Shown: one piece after another, positions 9,501 through 17,831 of the stretch
Position numbering within the stretch: the stretch's first letter is position 1
Layout of the letters: each line of letters begins with the position of its first letter
Assembly: GCF_900452385.1 (NCBI RefSeq)
Contig: NZ_UGOA01000001.1
Coordinates: 498,501 to 562,500 of the forward strand
Length of the DNA: 64,000 bases
Source: Legionella donaldsonii
GTDB lineage: Bacteria > Pseudomonadota > Gammaproteobacteria > Legionellales > Legionellaceae
Direction of reading: 5' to 3'
The notes under the pieces: model-generated
The model's database searches: none
The model's input: the letters and a program-made list of their open reading frames with translations, nothing else
Told to the model about the DNA's origin: nothing
Made by a program: the position numbers and the translations under genes

Positions 9501-10148
9501 AACTACAAGGGTCATGTTTCCAGGGATTTTATAATCATAATAGGGATTGCTTAGAGAGTTGGCGGAACTACTGGATACATCTAGCTCGGTGAGCAAATGC
9601 ACCGGAAGTAAGTAGAAGCCTTTACCACTAATAATATGTGTTTTCAAAATCTTGTGGATATCAACATCCTGCCATCTTTGAGTAGTAGGATCGTAGGTAG
9701 GATATAAATCAGGATAAGTTTCAACCACAGATTCTGTACTTACGGTAGGCATTAACACATGGATAACACCCACCAACTCTATATTTTTTCTAGGTTTGCC
9801 AGTGTTGATTTCTGCTGTATTTTTCTCATTAACTACCCAGGTTGCGAGATCACAAAGTAGACGAGTCACGCCACTATCCGGTTGCGCTGTGTAAGGAACA
9901 GCTTTTCCCTCATTAATACGTGTCCAGTTTTCTGCAAAAAATTGAGGAAGGGCTTTCATTAGATAATCAGCGCTACTTTCCTGGTCGTTTGCCAAAAGAG
10001 TCTCTAATCTTTCGAGAGTTTTTAGGGAGTCAGCATTAATTACTTTATCTTTTAATGAAAGAGAGGCGTCATTGCGAGCTTCAAAGGCTTCCCTTAGAGA
10101 CTTGATACGCGTGCTTAATTCTTGATGAATAGTGGTTGAATCGAACAT
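6585..10148 (-). CDS. Large helical-repeat candidate Dot/Icm effector with C-terminal membrane segment
   Basis: The protein has 1187 residues and no signal peptide. The N-terminal ~440 residues are a non-repetitive helical region. From roughly residue 445 to 1040 there are about 17 tandem units of 33-37 residues. Their consensus is L-SPEQ-x3-VY-x-ACKD-x-IPQLIKS-x2-DF-x2-VL-x2-L, a helix-turn-helix solenoid likely to bind a partner. A coiled-coil stretch follows, then one hydrophobic segment (LGLALVSAGIIPACLALY, near residue 1125) and an acidic, polar tail with several Glu and Ser residues, compatible with a Dot/Icm signal. I do not recognise an enzymatic domain. The effector role is inferred from architecture and neighbours. 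Confidence 0.75.
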   Translation of the reverse strand: MFDSTTIHQELSTRIKSLREAFEARNDASLSLKDKVINADSLKTLERLETLLANDQESSADYLMKALPQFFAENWTRINEGKAVPYTAQPDSGVTRLLCDLATWVVNEKNTAEINTGKPRKNIELVGVIHVLMPTVSTESVVETYPDLYPTYDPTTQRWQDVDIHKILKTHIISGKGFYLLPVHLLTELDVSSSSANSLSNPYYDYKIPGNMTLVVAAEYNRFAEHSSLAKELLEAKTNYETALSDKSNLLGHLRELNRQLYFNSVHGVGKEENAGQGAYAAITRFMEYYNALGELKAKIPASIKQEIDKLLELASDWTKNLNATENLETCLATRRQGSENAIRGHEIELSAISISGESKAKLIEGLEKTFNTARSDFISALSALDSKEATGFKGMMKSEGELTSPKAIKPYEGSENVEIGAALIKELNIQIAIKNKADLPLIITLTPNEIREVCTDDVLNQINGCFETVEELVIFCIETPPAKLEALLNALALKIGPKLLTHPQDFASLLISLDSERSQIVVKAFDSQLPQLMTKSNRRVEGLSDLICSLSPEQSTIVLSSELLKKELPGILRTIRDLRSLFRNIEPEQHPAVYEACKDQIPQLIKTVNDFAAVFKILGPVQFISVYDACKDQILQLIKSVQNLAEVLHCLDPKQCAEILSSEKLKSQLPTVESSQELVDAFKGLSPEQFTPVYEVVYKDKIPGLIQSSQDLFTLLKFLSPEKCVEILSNETMKSRLSDNSNLPIYFNIILQRLDETRRSALYEAFKAKLPQWITRVHELFEVMSYLSEDQQTSLYNDCKNIIPRLIKSDYDLRRAISRLSLDQCNEVLSDKELKTRLPQLIHSVQDLYRVLQELPLEKHPLIYRIYKDHIPQLIKSAKDLYIVITMLSTEQCTEVLSSEHVKKQLPQWFESSYNFLEDLKLLTQDKRTAVYSACKDQAPHLIKSAEDFRNVLEFLSPDQRTEVNNACKNLVPQLIKSAKDFRDILEFLSPEQRTTVYEANHEQVHNQVKSEQDLSDILEYLSDNSRNAVNARETLKKQLRGFDQLLVDLQTKKREFDQYKQTKASEATEKLHTNLLDARKAYLSNPKNSSAFKRRCDVAISGARGDLQNYSEWRDILAKLGLALVSAGIIPACLALYKRGTTGSWDFRVFRTSSEDKLDEIKKEVANQPDEIKTQQPNESPDNKP

Positions 10149-10714
10149 AAAATTTCCAAATAGAACACATTGTGTCCATTATTTTATCAATTACAAATCG
10201 AAATGACAGAGAATATTAGGAATAGCTTGTTTCCAAAAAGGAATAGCTGTGTAATTTCAACGAAGGTTATCGATGAGCGCGGATTAAGTCTTTTTAGAGG
10301 TAAGAACAAAGCTTAATTTTACCGACGATAGAGATTTTTATACTAAGCAATTATGAGAGATGCGTAGTGAAATAATTAGTGCGATGAAAACTTATAACGA
10401 CGACAAAGTAGCCAGTAAAATGACACCCACTGAGGTGAAAAGCCTTTCCCTCTGAAAATCCTGTGTACGCACCTATTGTTGAGAATTACCCCTCGACGAG
10501 GTGAGAAACATAAATAGGGCCAGTGCTTGAATTTTGATTTTCTACAAGCACTGGCTCTATTTATTCTCAATCAAAGGTAATATTGCATCAATGGATTAGA
10601 GAATTATCAGTCATAGATAATCAGATTGCTTTAGTAGCCAGTTCGGTTTTCACCCAATTATGGCGGAGACGGGTCTGTAGACGAACTGACAAATTTGTGC
10701 GGTAGTTGGTCTAT
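10149..10714. other. Intergenic gap of about 565 bp
   Basis: It holds the upstream region of the large repeat protein and one long stem-loop (listed separately at 10511-10563). Short frames here, such as a 23-codon frame from 10384, have no supporting features. No RNA gene was recognised. Confidence 0.45.
10511..10563. repeat. Long stem-loop, 19-bp arms
   Basis: The left arm (10511-10529) and right arm (10545-10563) are reverse complements except for one position that can form a G-U pair. The loop is 15 bases and T-rich. The arms end in GTGCTTG / CAAGCAC, related to but distinct from the GGGCTTG repeat arms. It lies about 150 bp beyond the stop of the GFA-family gene and could end its transcript. 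Confidence 0.7.
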
Positions 10715-11131
10715 TCAAATTTTGTCGGGCTTGGGTAACTCATCAAATCGTTTCAAGTCTGCTAACTGGTCTTCCCAAGCCGAACGACTGGCAAAATAAA
10801 TATGGGCAGTTGGCTCCAAAGAGCTATCGTTATCCAGTGATCCTGCAGGTAAAACGACCTGTGAATTGTCTTCCTGTCGAGGAAGCGGGCTTCCACAAAG
10901 AGTGCAAAATGCACGTTGCTTCCTTGTTCCCTTCAACGCGAAATAAGTGATATTGTTTTCACCACTTTCCCATACCAATAGAGCGTTGCTAAAGAAAATA
11001 TTGGCTCCGTGGATGGTACCTGTTTCTTTTCTACATCGACTACAATGACATAAATACATCGCTTTCGGTTTTTCTCCGGTGATGACATACCGACAAGAGC
11101 CACACAAACATTCACCTGCATATTGATTCAT
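10715..11131 (-). CDS. GFA-family (glutathione-dependent formaldehyde-activating-like / CENP-V) zinc protein
   Basis: The 138-residue protein has the zinc-ligand set of the GFA/CENP-V fold: CLCGSC near the N terminus, CHCSRCRKETG in the middle and FCTLCGSPL later, the usual seven-cysteine arrangement. Family members were named after formaldehyde-glutathione activation, but most have unproven substrates. The ATG at 11131 has GGGAG eight bases upstream and is preferred over a TTG at 11158. The gene appears monocistronic. Confidence 0.88.
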   Translation of the reverse strand: MNQYAGECLCGSCRYVITGEKPKAMYLCHCSRCRKETGTIHGANIFFSNALLVWESGENNITYFALKGTRKQRAFCTLCGSPLPRQEDNSQVVLPAGSLDNDSSLEPTAHIYFASRSAWEDQLADLKRFDELPKPDKI

Positions 11132-11326
11132 TATCAAAACTCCCAAATTCTCAAGCAAAAATCCCCTTAAGTATACTTCTCTAAAAGTTAAAAAATAGAG
11201 AAACGTGAAGCATTAAAGCCAGCCCCTATGTTCGCCGCTGAGTTCTCTCTTGAGGATGGACTTCTCAACTTGGTCTAAATTTGAGCTATTATTAAAAAAA
11301 TACCTTCTTTGCTATAGGAAAAAAAT

Positions 11327-11503
11327 ATGAAAGAGTCTCCAAAGAATCCTTCTAAAAATAAGAAAATCGTTAAAAACGAGGATTTAAAAAATATTTCTGG
11401 AGGGGGTTTAAAAGATGCATTCAATCCACCTGGACACAATGAAGATTTGCCTGATCCTGGTGATGAGCTTCGTCGTAAACTTAAAGAGGCGCTTAACCGT
11501 TAA
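11327..11503 (+). CDS. Small peptide with double-glycine leader (EDLKNISGG family)
   Basis: The 58-residue peptide has AGGAA upstream of the ATG. The N terminus is KESPKNPSKNKK, then VKNEDLKNISGG, a classic ELxxISGG-type leader ending in a double glycine. The rest (about 31 residues, starting GLKDAFNPPGHNED) is Pro/Asp-rich and ends in a charged helix-like segment RRKLKEALNR, with no cysteines. It is a clear paralogue of the minus-strand gene at 36648-36815: the leaders align over their whole length while the tails do not. A GGGCTT stem-loop follows 60 bp downstream. A function as an exported peptide is inferred. No C39 transporter is adjacent. Confidence 0.78.
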   Translation: MKESPKNPSKNKKIVKNEDLKNISGGGLKDAFNPPGHNEDLPDPGDELRRKLKEALNR

Positions 11504-11562
11504 TAGCATGAATTATTTTAAATAGGCACAGGAAATTTCGACTATCGCAGCTTCATGGTAAA

Positions 11563-11598
11563 GGCTTGAGTTTTGTATTTAATCATCAAAACTCAGCC
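11563..11598. repeat. Dispersed GGGCTT stem-loop repeat, copy at 11.6 kb
   Basis: GGCTTGAGTTTTG (11563-11575) pairs with CAAAACTCAGCC (11587-11598) across a TATTTAATCAT loop. It lies 60 bp after the stop of the double-glycine peptide gene. The loop matches the family consensus TTGTATTYAAYMATCAAA. Confidence 0.75.
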
Positions 11599-11797
11599 CC
11601 TAGTGGAAATCACGATAGCTTAGGCCGTATTTGCAATATCACTGGACACCTTGCAGCATTAGAACTTCATAAAAATGACGTCATTTGAAATCGGTTGGAT
11701 TTTTAGATATTTACTGCGCTATAAAAAATGCGCATTATAGCTTACTCTTTATTTTTGCAATACAGCCTGAAATACTACCCGTAAATGGATTTTACCC

Positions 11798-13222
11798 ATG
11801 CGAAAACCAGTTACAATAACTATTGCACTAGTTATTTTGTTTTTTTTAAACAATGCCTACACAGGTATCCCATTATGGACTGTTATACCTGATCCGAATT
11901 ACCCGACTAGTCTCTATCTCACTTCTATGAGTAAAGCAAATGTCGTCTATACCATCACCAACAAATCACACAAAACACATACGTTGGCGATGCAACCCAT
12001 TCGAGGGGTAACCCAAATTACTTCAGGGGATAATTGTTCGAGTGTATTCACTTTAGCGTATCAAAAATCTTGTACACTGAGCTTATTAATTAATGGCAAT
12101 CTTTTGACAGGTAATATACACGGTGGACCTGTTGTTTGTGAGCAGGGAGGTACATTTGAGTGCTATCAACCCAGTTTTCCCAATGTTTTGAATATTACCT
12201 TTATCCCTATTGCAAGGTATCTAATTACGCCTGTAGCAGGTGTAAATGGGGCAATTAATCCTGATAATCCGCAGACAGTACTCGCTGGAAGGAGCTTAAC
12301 GTTTACTGCCAGGCCAAACTCCGGATATCAGGTTGATCAATGGTTGGTAGATGGCGGTATCGTTCAAAAGGGAGGAAGTACTTTTACCTTGGCGCAGATT
12401 GATACCAATCATACCGTAGAAGCGACCTTTACCAGAAGCGGCACACTCTTTGCTGGCACAGCCGGTGGAGACGTTTATTTTTCACTAGATAATGGCTTAA
12501 ATTGGAATACGGCAACAACTCCCTCACCTGGATTTTCAGTCAACAGTGTCTTTGCAACACCGAATACACTTTATGCAGGTAGTGCGGATGGTAAAGTCTA
12601 CTACTCGACTAATAATGGCGTTACGTGGAATGCAACTGCAGCCGTTCCAGGTGGAACAGCGGTAAAAAGTGTCTTTATTACCTCCATCGGCAATGTCTTA
12701 ACTATTTATACCGGCACCCAAGACGGGCATGTGTATTATTCTATTGATGGAATAACCTGGAATGCAACAACTAATCCGGGGGCTGGCGCAGTCAATAGCC
12801 TTTTTATTACCCCTGGAAATACGCTCTATGTAGGAAGTAATGATGGTAACGCTTATTATTCTACCGATAACGGTACTAATTGGATTCAAATTACAGGGCC
12901 TGAATCCAACTTATCTGTCCCCATCCAAAATATTTTTGCGGTCAATAATCAGCTGTATGTCAATATTCGCAAAATTTCCTCCAACAGTACCTTACCAGCC
13001 GGAACGGTTGATTTTGAATACACCTACACAAGTAATAGTTTGACGAATACCAACCCTACATGGAATTTATTATCGCAAATAACGTACACCTTATTTGTCA
13101 ATGCAGATGCCAGTGCAATTTATGCTGGCACGCAAGATGGCTATATATTCTCATTAACCACAGGCGATGAGCTGGGATTTATTACCTATAGCCCTATCTC
13201 CAGCTTATTTTTTATAAGTTAA
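11798..13222 (+). CDS. Secreted Asp-box (BNR) repeat protein
   Basis: The 474-residue protein has a signal peptide (basic MRKP, then a hydrophobic core to about residue 20). Residues ~25-140 form an Ig-like beta domain ending in paired cysteines (CSSVF, SCTLSL). Residues ~145-215 resemble the bacterial beta-repeat with VNGAINPDNPQTV and NSGYQVDQWLVDGG. Then come four Asp-box motifs (SLDNGLNW, STNNGVTW, SIDGITW, STDNGTNW), typical of sialidase-like beta-propellers. No catalytic sialidase residues are evident, so binding is more likely than hydrolysis. It lies 16 bp before the sedolisin gene and is probably co-transcribed. Type II secretion is inferred. Confidence 0.8.
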   Translation: MRKPVTITIALVILFFLNNAYTGIPLWTVIPDPNYPTSLYLTSMSKANVVYTITNKSHKTHTLAMQPIRGVTQITSGDNCSSVFTLAYQKSCTLSLLINGNLLTGNIHGGPVVCEQGGTFECYQPSFPNVLNITFIPIARYLITPVAGVNGAINPDNPQTVLAGRSLTFTARPNSGYQVDQWLVDGGIVQKGGSTFTLAQIDTNHTVEATFTRSGTLFAGTAGGDVYFSLDNGLNWNTATTPSPGFSVNSVFATPNTLYAGSADGKVYYSTNNGVTWNATAAVPGGTAVKSVFITSIGNVLTIYTGTQDGHVYYSIDGITWNATTNPGAGAVNSLFITPGNTLYVGSNDGNAYYSTDNGTNWIQITGPESNLSVPIQNIFAVNNQLYVNIRKISSNSTLPAGTVDFEYTYTSNSLTNTNPTWNLLSQITYTLFVNADASAIYAGTQDGYIFSLTTGDELGFITYSPISSLFFIS

Positions 13223-13238
13223 TCCAGGGAACTCTTTC

Positions 13239-15179
13239 ATGACAAAACTTAAATTTTTGTTGCCATTGGGGTTTATTGTTATGACTTCCTTTGCGGCTCA
13301 AACAACGACTTTAGTCAGTTTACCTAACCCTGGGGCACAGTTACTTAATAAAGCCCGCTTAATTAAGGGGGCTGCAGCAGACACTCAATTCTCATTGAAT
13401 GTTTGGTTAAAATTACGTAACAAACAAGACCTGGATCAATTGGTTCAGGATGTTTATGATCCTAAGAGTCCACGTTACCAGCAGTTTTTAACGCGCGCTC
13501 TTTTTGAAGAAAAATTTGCACCCGGCCAAGAAGCAGAAGAAAAGGTATCTCATTTTTTTCTGAATCATGGGATGCAGGCCAAAATAGTGAATCACAGTAT
13601 TCGTGTCACAGGTTCTGCGGCACAAATTGAACAGGCCTTGCATGTGCAAATGAACTACTATCGCTATAAGCATAAAGTTTTTCACGCCAATGTAGGCACC
13701 CCGAGACTAATACCCGAGATTGCTCAATATGTGGCTGAAATTACAGGGCTAAATACCATACCCGAATTTCAGGAAAACATCGGTCATGCTAAAACGGAAA
13801 CTCAAAGTACAACTCATGATTTAAATTTCCTCGAGAATAATTTCATCCCTACCGCACTCCCTACTACTATTTCCTTACAAGGATTTTCTGGTGCCAATCT
13901 ACGAAAAACGTATAACGTAGGTAATATTCCTAAAATTAATGGAGTACGTTTAAATGGCTCCGGACAAACGTTAATCATTGTCGATAAATGCGGTACCAAT
14001 GGGCCTGCACAAATCTTAAGTGATGCGAATCAGTATTTTAAGATGAATGACATCGCTCCTTTTATCATTTCTGGCCCTGCAAAAAATTTTGCAATCGTGA
14101 ATCCTGATGGAAGTCCTTTTACAAATTGTCCAAACGCATCCTCGTTCAGCAGAGAGATTGTCCTGGATATTGAAGCGTCACATACCATCGCCTCAGGAGA
14201 TAATACCGTTTTGGTTTTAGGTACTGATCAGCGAACTACTTTAATGGATGTCATTAATACCCTAATACAGAATAATTATACTATTGCCGGTTTTACCAAT
14301 GCGTATGTAATATCGAATAGTTGGAGCAGCCCTGAAAGCTTTGATGCGGCACTTGAATCAAGTTTACAGCTTGCTGCCGCTGCGGGAATTAGTATTAACT
14401 TTTCTTCAGGTGACTGTGGTGATAATACCTATACCAATGCAGGCAAATGTAATGGCTCGTGGCCTTCAGCCCCGACTGTCGATTATCCGTCAAGTTCAGC
14501 CTATGTTACAGCCGTTGGCGCAACCGCTTTGTTTGTCGACAATCATTACAATTATGCTTTTGAAACCGTTTGGGGAACTGTGGAATCGGTCGGTGGGGTA
14601 TTATCATACACCGGAGGAACCGGTGGCGGAATTAGTCAATTTTATGGGCCAGTTCCCTGGCAAAGTTCGATTAGCAGTTTTACCGCAGGAGGTTATGGCG
14701 TTATAAATAATTTTGGCAACCGTCGTGCTTTGCCAGATGTTGCCATGTTAGGTGATCCTCGTACAGGTTTATTGATTATTGCTAATGGGACACAAGTACA
14801 AGATGGCGGTACCAGTTTAGCGTGTCCCTTATTCTCTGCAACGCTGGTATTAGTGAATCAGGCACGCAGCCTTCTCAATAAGGCCACACCCATTGGTCAA
14901 GCAGCACCTTATTTATATCAGCAAAATAATCTTTTATTAGCCAACAGGGCAATTAATCTTATTATTCCACCGAGCCTAATGATTAATGGCGCTACTCAAC
15001 CCCCTTCAACATTAATACATAATACACCCGCTCCCGCTTCGTCATTTACAATTGCTAATGTGACCTTTGGCTGGGATTCGTCTCTAACACTTGAGCCAGA
15101 AAATCAATTTTGGAATGATGGAGTAGGCGTGGGCTCGCCGAATATCCCTAATTTTGTAATGGCCATGGCCAATATGTAA
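13239..15179 (+). CDS. Secreted sedolisin (S53, pro-kumamolisin) serine protease
   Basis: The 646-residue protein has a signal peptide (to about residue 19), an S53 pro-domain (roughly 50-175, with YDPKSPRYQQFLT and the EQALHVQMNYY region) and a catalytic domain. Catalytic residues are visible: the Glu-x3-Asp pair E306/D310 in EIVLDIEAS, the oxyanion aspartate D392 in SSGDCGD, and the nucleophile S526 in GGTSLACP. The C-terminal DGVGVGSPN segment corresponds to the calcium-binding end. These proteases self-activate and act at acid pH. It follows the Asp-box gene closely and should be exported, probably by type II secretion. All key residues are present. Confidence 0.93.
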   Translation: MTKLKFLLPLGFIVMTSFAAQTTTLVSLPNPGAQLLNKARLIKGAAADTQFSLNVWLKLRNKQDLDQLVQDVYDPKSPRYQQFLTRALFEEKFAPGQEAEEKVSHFFLNHGMQAKIVNHSIRVTGSAAQIEQALHVQMNYYRYKHKVFHANVGTPRLIPEIAQYVAEITGLNTIPEFQENIGHAKTETQSTTHDLNFLENNFIPTALPTTISLQGFSGANLRKTYNVGNIPKINGVRLNGSGQTLIIVDKCGTNGPAQILSDANQYFKMNDIAPFIISGPAKNFAIVNPDGSPFTNCPNASSFSREIVLDIEASHTIASGDNTVLVLGTDQRTTLMDVINTLIQNNYTIAGFTNAYVISNSWSSPESFDAALESSLQLAAAAGISINFSSGDCGDNTYTNAGKCNGSWPSAPTVDYPSSSAYVTAVGATALFVDNHYNYAFETVWGTVESVGGVLSYTGGTGGGISQFYGPVPWQSSISSFTAGGYGVINNFGNRRALPDVAMLGDPRTGLLIIANGTQVQDGGTSLACPLFSATLVLVNQARSLLNKATPIGQAAPYLYQQNNLLLANRAINLIIPPSLMINGATQPPSTLIHNTPAPASSFTIANVTFGWDSSLTLEPENQFWNDGVGVGSPNIPNFVMAMANM

Positions 15180-15197
15180 TGGATTGATAATGTAGAA

Positions 15198-15238
15198 AGG
15201 GCTTGAATTTTGTATTTAACCATCAAAACCAAAGTCCT
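15198..15238. repeat. Dispersed GGGCTT stem-loop repeat, copy at 15.2 kb
   Basis: AGGGCTTGAATTTTG starts at 15198 and pairs imperfectly with CAAAACCAAAGTCCT, around the conserved loop TATTTAACCAT. It begins 19 bp after the protease stop codon. Confidence 0.7.
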
Positions 15239-15358
15239 GTACCCATCGTTTTGAAAAGCATGCAGCAACCTTCCAAATGTGAAGTATATATAACGATAAA
15301 ATTACCGATGTGATACGGTGCTCCGAGCTTGGGAGTAACAAAATAGGTTGGGTGATAA

Positions 15359-15379
15359 GGTCGGGCACAGGACCCGACC
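15359..15379 (-). terminator. GC-rich hairpin after the RasGEF gene
   Basis: GGTCGGG and CCCGACC form a perfect 7-bp stem with a CACAGGA loop, ten bases beyond the minus-strand stop codon. There is no clear T-run, so intrinsic termination is only likely. Confidence 0.45.
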
Positions 15380-15388
15380 GATACTGCA

Positions 15389-17377
15389 TCAAGCAAGAAT
15401 GGCTGTTTTCAGAATTGGACCTTCGTCTACGCTGCTTTTTTCTCTCAGCACTGGCGCATAGAGCAATGAGTAACGGCAGCGCAAAAATCGAGAAGCATGA
15501 GAGCCTGGGTTCTCTATATGGGAAGGCTCTTCCTCTTGTGAAGGATTTGATAAGTCCTTAAACACCCTTACTTCCTCATTAAACGCATTTAAAAACTTTA
15601 AAAAATTAGCAGAAAATTGACAGGTTTCCGACAATTGACTAATTTTTTCCAGTTCCGCTATGATGAGGCTAATTTGCTCAGGATCAGCATTCTTGTCATT
15701 GAATCTTGCTGCACACGCAAATTCAACCTTGAGTTTATATAATCTTGCATAAAGGTTGCTTTCCAAATGCTGCATTTTAATTTGCTTGAAATCCAGAATT
15801 TCAAGTTTTTCAATCAGCAGATTGGCACGCTTTAACAAGGAGGTATTTTTTTCGTTGTTCGAAAACCCTTTCAATGTATCAACCAACGCCTCTTTTTCTC
15901 GATCTAATTTTCCAAGCTCATGGTTCTCCTTTTCCCAATCAATGACATAATTCTCGTCCATTTCAAACGCTTCCTGATTTCTATCCTTTAGAAAACCTGA
16001 AACATTATTGAGCACGGAGTCAGTGAGGGCTTTAATGGAATCTTGCAGTAGTTGCTGACGCATGTTCGGTTGATTAGTGGCGCTGGCACTATTAAGCACT
16101 TTGCCAAATTTAACGGGTTTTGCCGGTTTTAATTCGTTATTGGTAGGCTCTAACAATTGACTTCTTTCATAACCGTCGTCGGAATCATAAGGGGCAACGG
16201 GCGTTTTCAACCTTTCTCTTAACAAGTCATTAAGTGGCGCGTCAATTTCTTCTGATAGGCGGAAAGTGCTGCGATCATCTTGCAATCGCTTGAAAATGTG
16301 CATTATTTTCCGTCCGCCGCCTGTCCTCCTGGTCATTTCTTCGCGCTTCTCATCTTTGCTTTTTAACTCAGATACGGTTTTATTACCATCTTCCAGGAAC
16401 GTGACATCGCGCTGTATTAGAGGCATGGCAGGAATGACCGCTTGTTGGGCATTGAATATTGGTTTTAAGGCCTGACTGACAAGTAGCTCGTTAGACATTT
16501 TGTCCAAGGCGTCCTGACATTCCGGTGATAAACTGGCAAAAGTTTTCTTTAAACGGCCAATTTCGCTGCGTGAAAAAACGGATAAAATAGCATGGCAACC
16601 GGAGTAATCTTTGAGCTCGTCAAATAGATAATGGGCTACCCAAATCCAGCGCTCAATGATAATGGCTCTTTCTTCAATTGAATTGGCATCCAAAATAAGC
16701 CTTCCCACATAATCAGCCAAATTATTGTATTGGGCAGTATTGGCCACAATGCCGGGGGAACTCTTGAAAGCCCAGGGAGAAAATAATTCCGACGCTCGAA
16801 TGTTTAAAAATAATTCTTGATCAATCCTTGCGATGGTTTGCGCGTAACGTATGACAACTTGCTTATTTAAATTTCCTACTTTGGCTGCAAAAATAGGGTT
16901 TGTTCTGATTTTGCTTTTCACTGCAGGATTCATAAGAAAGTCATTAAACGCTTGAAGGTCTAAGTTATTTGCCTTGAATCGGCTGATTAATTTTTTAAGG
17001 AGCTCGACGGGATTATGTTCGTCTTTGATTTGTTTCCTTTTGATGCTTATTTGATCAAATAGAGGTTTGCAATCGGGCGGTGCGGCTTGGAACGCTGCAA
17101 CAAAACCCCTATTAAATTTTTCAAAAGTTTGCTTGCCCTTTGGGGTGTAATTAGCTTGCTTTAATGTATTATAGGTTTCTGCCATTTCTTTATACATGGC
17201 CGCGAGTGCTATTTGTTCCTTTTTAACCCGTTTTTGCAGACTATCTAATTCGTTCAGACTAGAAATTTCGGGAAGTTTTTTGCTGAGGTATGCGTTTAGA
17301 CTCTCGTATTTTTCCAGGTACTTTGCCTGGTATTCAGAAAGTGCAGTAATATGTCGTTTCATTTGCGTTTTCTTCAT
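15389..17377 (-). CDS. RasGEF-domain candidate Dot/Icm effector
   Basis: The 662-residue soluble protein has a Lys/Glu-rich coiled-coil-like N terminus (1-130), then a segment (about 175-335) that follows the CDC25/RasGEF catalytic core. It has YAQTIARIDQELFLNI at the start (like AEQLTLIE..LF..I), RAIIIERWIWVAHYLFDELKDYSG (like RA..I..FI.IA..L..LNNF), AILSVFSRSEIGRLKKTF, and IPAMPLIQRDVTFLEDGN (like PfLG..L.DLTF..EGN). Such domains exchange GDP for GTP on Ras-family GTPases, which bacteria lack, so the target should be a host protein. RasGEF effectors are known in Legionella (LegG2-type). The C-terminal half has no recognised domain. Secretion is inferred. Confidence 0.8.
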   Translation of the reverse strand: MKKTQMKRHITALSEYQAKYLEKYESLNAYLSKKLPEISSLNELDSLQKRVKKEQIALAAMYKEMAETYNTLKQANYTPKGKQTFEKFNRGFVAAFQAAPPDCKPLFDQISIKRKQIKDEHNPVELLKKLISRFKANNLDLQAFNDFLMNPAVKSKIRTNPIFAAKVGNLNKQVVIRYAQTIARIDQELFLNIRASELFSPWAFKSSPGIVANTAQYNNLADYVGRLILDANSIEERAIIIERWIWVAHYLFDELKDYSGCHAILSVFSRSEIGRLKKTFASLSPECQDALDKMSNELLVSQALKPIFNAQQAVIPAMPLIQRDVTFLEDGNKTVSELKSKDEKREEMTRRTGGGRKIMHIFKRLQDDRSTFRLSEEIDAPLNDLLRERLKTPVAPYDSDDGYERSQLLEPTNNELKPAKPVKFGKVLNSASATNQPNMRQQLLQDSIKALTDSVLNNVSGFLKDRNQEAFEMDENYVIDWEKENHELGKLDREKEALVDTLKGFSNNEKNTSLLKRANLLIEKLEILDFKQIKMQHLESNLYARLYKLKVEFACAARFNDKNADPEQISLIIAELEKISQLSETCQFSANFLKFLNAFNEEVRVFKDLSNPSQEEEPSHIENPGSHASRFLRCRYSLLYAPVLREKSSVDEGPILKTAILA

Positions 17378-17831
17378 CGGCTACCTCTTGTTTTTGTAGT
17401 TAAAACTTAATGTATAGTTGTACAGTAAGGTATGGCATGCTCCCTTGCAAAAACCTGCTTGAATTATACTCGATTAATTTATAAAGGGTATCTATCCATG
17501 CGAGAATAAAATATTATTTTGGTTGTCTAAATTTCTTTTCCTAAAACCCGTAACCGGGAATACGGCGACTTGTAGCAGAAATCTTTCGAAATTAGAGGCC
17601 TGTCAAGTGACAATTGAGAGCAAATGGGGGTAGGGTTTAGACTATTAATCCCGTTAAATAGCTTAAAAAAGCTGAGTCTGGAATAGATAATTTTTCAACC
17701 TATCTTGTTCCCATCAGCCGCAGCTTTTCCACATAACCTATGTGATTATTCTACAATTTCTGTTACCTTTTAGCTTGTATTATCCATGTCAATATGGAAA
17801 ACGATTACTACATTATCAAGTTATTTAAAGG
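17378..17831. other. Divergent intergenic gap of about 450 bp
   Basis: It separates the leftward RasGEF gene and the rightward barrel gene, so it must contain both promoters. No repeat-family copy, RNA gene or small frame with a credible ribosome site was found. Confidence 0.45.

Noticed and set aside
10384..10455. A 23-codon frame beginning MKTYNDDK
   Set aside because: It has no ribosome site, no leader motif and no sign of conservation, and is too short to support.
10600..10710. A possible tRNA-like fold
   Set aside because: The segment can form short pairings, but no anticodon arm with T-loop consensus was found.
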